A stretch of 64,000 bases of DNA, from positions 1,240,001-1,304,000 of the forward strand of contig NZ_CP134223.1 in the NCBI RefSeq assembly GCF_031599675.1, written 5' to 3'. The DNA is from Paenibacillus pedocola (lineage in GTDB: Bacteria > Bacillota > Bacilli > Paenibacillales > Paenibacillaceae). The notes beneath the pieces are model-generated. The model was given only the letters and a program-made list of their open reading frames with translations. It did not search any database and was not told the DNA's origin. The position numbers were made by a program, and so were the translations under genes. Numbering within the stretch: the stretch's first letter is position 1; the number at the start of each line of letters is the position of its first letter. Shown one piece after another: positions 63,303-64,000 of this stretch.

Positions 63303-64000
63303 TTATTTCGAGCTGTTGGAGGCCGACGAGCGGGTGGCTTCGGTCAACGATTTAGCAACTGCTGTGTAGCCTTCCGGCAGGTAGGCCAAAGCCGATGCGC
63401 TGGAGATCACCTGCGGATACATTTTACCGGGTTCAGGCTTTGTAACTTTGAAGTAGATCACAGCCGTCTTATTTTTGCCGAACTCGATCCGTTCGATGGA
63501 GAGGCCGTAGCCCGGATTAGGCAGATTGCTGACGGTTACGGTAGCTTTATTAACGCCTTCGCCGGCTTTTTCAAGCTTCACGTCTGCTTCGTATTCATAG
63601 GCCGGAGCGGGAGTGCTGTCATCCGGAGTAATTACTTCTTTGGCGAATTTTGCTGCATCATAAATCCATACCGCCGCTTCACTGCGGGTGACCGGATCGG
63701 TCGGACGGAAGGTATTGTCTTTGCCTAAAGTGACAATATGCGTGTTGACCAGAATCTGCAGGCTGTTCATCTGCTCTGTAGTCAGCTTGTCGCCATCCGA
63801 AATGTTGGCATACATCATCGTTACCGGGAAATTGCCTTTGCTCTGAAGCGCCTGGGTCAGCAGGTGTGCGAACTGGGCACGAGTAATAGAGCTGTTAGGG
63901 TCAACCGTCCGGTCCAGGGATAAGCCGTTCTGCTTGGCCGTTATGAAGGCGGCTGCATACCAGGATTTATCTTTCACTTTGTCGAAGTAGTCGCTTGCTT
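63303..64000 (-). CDS. SLH-domain surface protein, 5' part outside the window
   Basis: Only the C-terminal ~232 residues are seen; the frame runs open off the window end. SLH repeats (WYAAAFITAKQNGLS, ITRAQFAHLLTQALQ, FRPTDPVTRSEAAVWIYDAA) anchor proteins to wall polysaccharide. After them comes a beta-rich tail of ~95 residues (VKLEKAGEGVNKATVTVSN). Function of the whole protein cannot be judged. A GTG at 63977 is internal, not the start. Confidence 0.88.
   Translation of the reverse strand, partial: ASDYFDKVKDKSWYAAAFITAKQNGLSLDRTVDPNSSITRAQFAHLLTQALQSKGNFPVTMMYANISDGDKLTTEQMNSLQILVNTHIVTLGKDNTFRPTDPVTRSEAAVWIYDAAKFAKEVITPDDSTPAPAYEYEADVKLEKAGEGVNKATVTVSNLPNPGYGLSIERIEFGKNKTAVIYFKVTKPEPGKMYPQVISSASALAYLPEGYTAVAKSLTEATRSSASNSSK

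Overview
The window looks like chromosomal DNA of a Paenibacillus-type member of the Bacillota. Signs are strong Shine-Dalgarno sites with frequent TTG and GTG starts, a Spo0E-type phosphatase, an SLH-domain protein, two proteins with copper-amine-oxidase-type stalk domains, a YesM/YesN two-component pair beside a glycosidase, CcpA-type cre sites, and the order ydcC-like / alr / ndoAI / ndoA known from Bacillus. I see no phage, integrase, transposase, CRISPR array, rRNA or tRNA. This is essentially a core chromosome with sugar-use islands and some decayed genes.

Layout. 1-2030: an L,D-transpeptidase (cut by the window edge) and a TPR-SUKH protein. 2032-2967: a decayed stretch with a broken AraC regulator and a short ORF interrupted by a stop. 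2968-18936: a sugar island with a GH95 glycosidase, a YesM/YesN pair, a three-gene ABC importer on the opposite strand, an AraC regulator and a tightly overlapping five-gene operon. The operon encodes a COG3618 lactonase, UxaB, UxaA, an aldo-keto reductase very like L-galactose dehydrogenase, and a zinc sugar-acid dehydrogenase. Read together these give L-galactose -> L-galactonolactone -> L-galactonate -> D-tagaturonate -> D-altronate -> 2-keto-3-deoxy-D-gluconate (KDG). The upstream enzyme would be an alpha-L-galactosidase or fucosidase. This is the most interesting system in the window.

19160-24195: a gene fragment, a GNAT acetyltransferase, a phosphoesterase, a P-loop kinase, an ABC-F protein behind a long attenuator-like leader with a three-codon ORF, and an RDD protein. 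24221-31142: an ECF sigma / membrane protein / large TPR protein operon, a DUF4309 lipoprotein, and a receiver-less OmpR-type regulator with an MFS pump. 31388-42476: a hypothetical, a TatD-like hydrolase, a stalk protein, a small lipobox signal peptidase I, an EamA exporter, two more ECF sigma/regulator pairs, Spo0E, a TetR/MFS pair with three matching operators, and an AraC-GyrI regulator.

42516-49346: two chemoreceptors (one with a sigma-D promoter), then ydcC-like, alr and the EndoAI/EndoA toxin-antitoxin pair. 49390-55580: an AraC / GH1 / MelB-type sugar-uptake locus with a cre site, then a second TetR/MFS pair sharing one operator. 55702-64000: Tex, a 48-aa membrane protein with a sigma-B-like promoter, a glycerate module (GntP-family permease, glycerate kinase, CdaR), a lipoprotein and the end of an SLH protein. 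Several start codons are corrected from ribosome-binding sites and promoters; these choices are stated in each entry.
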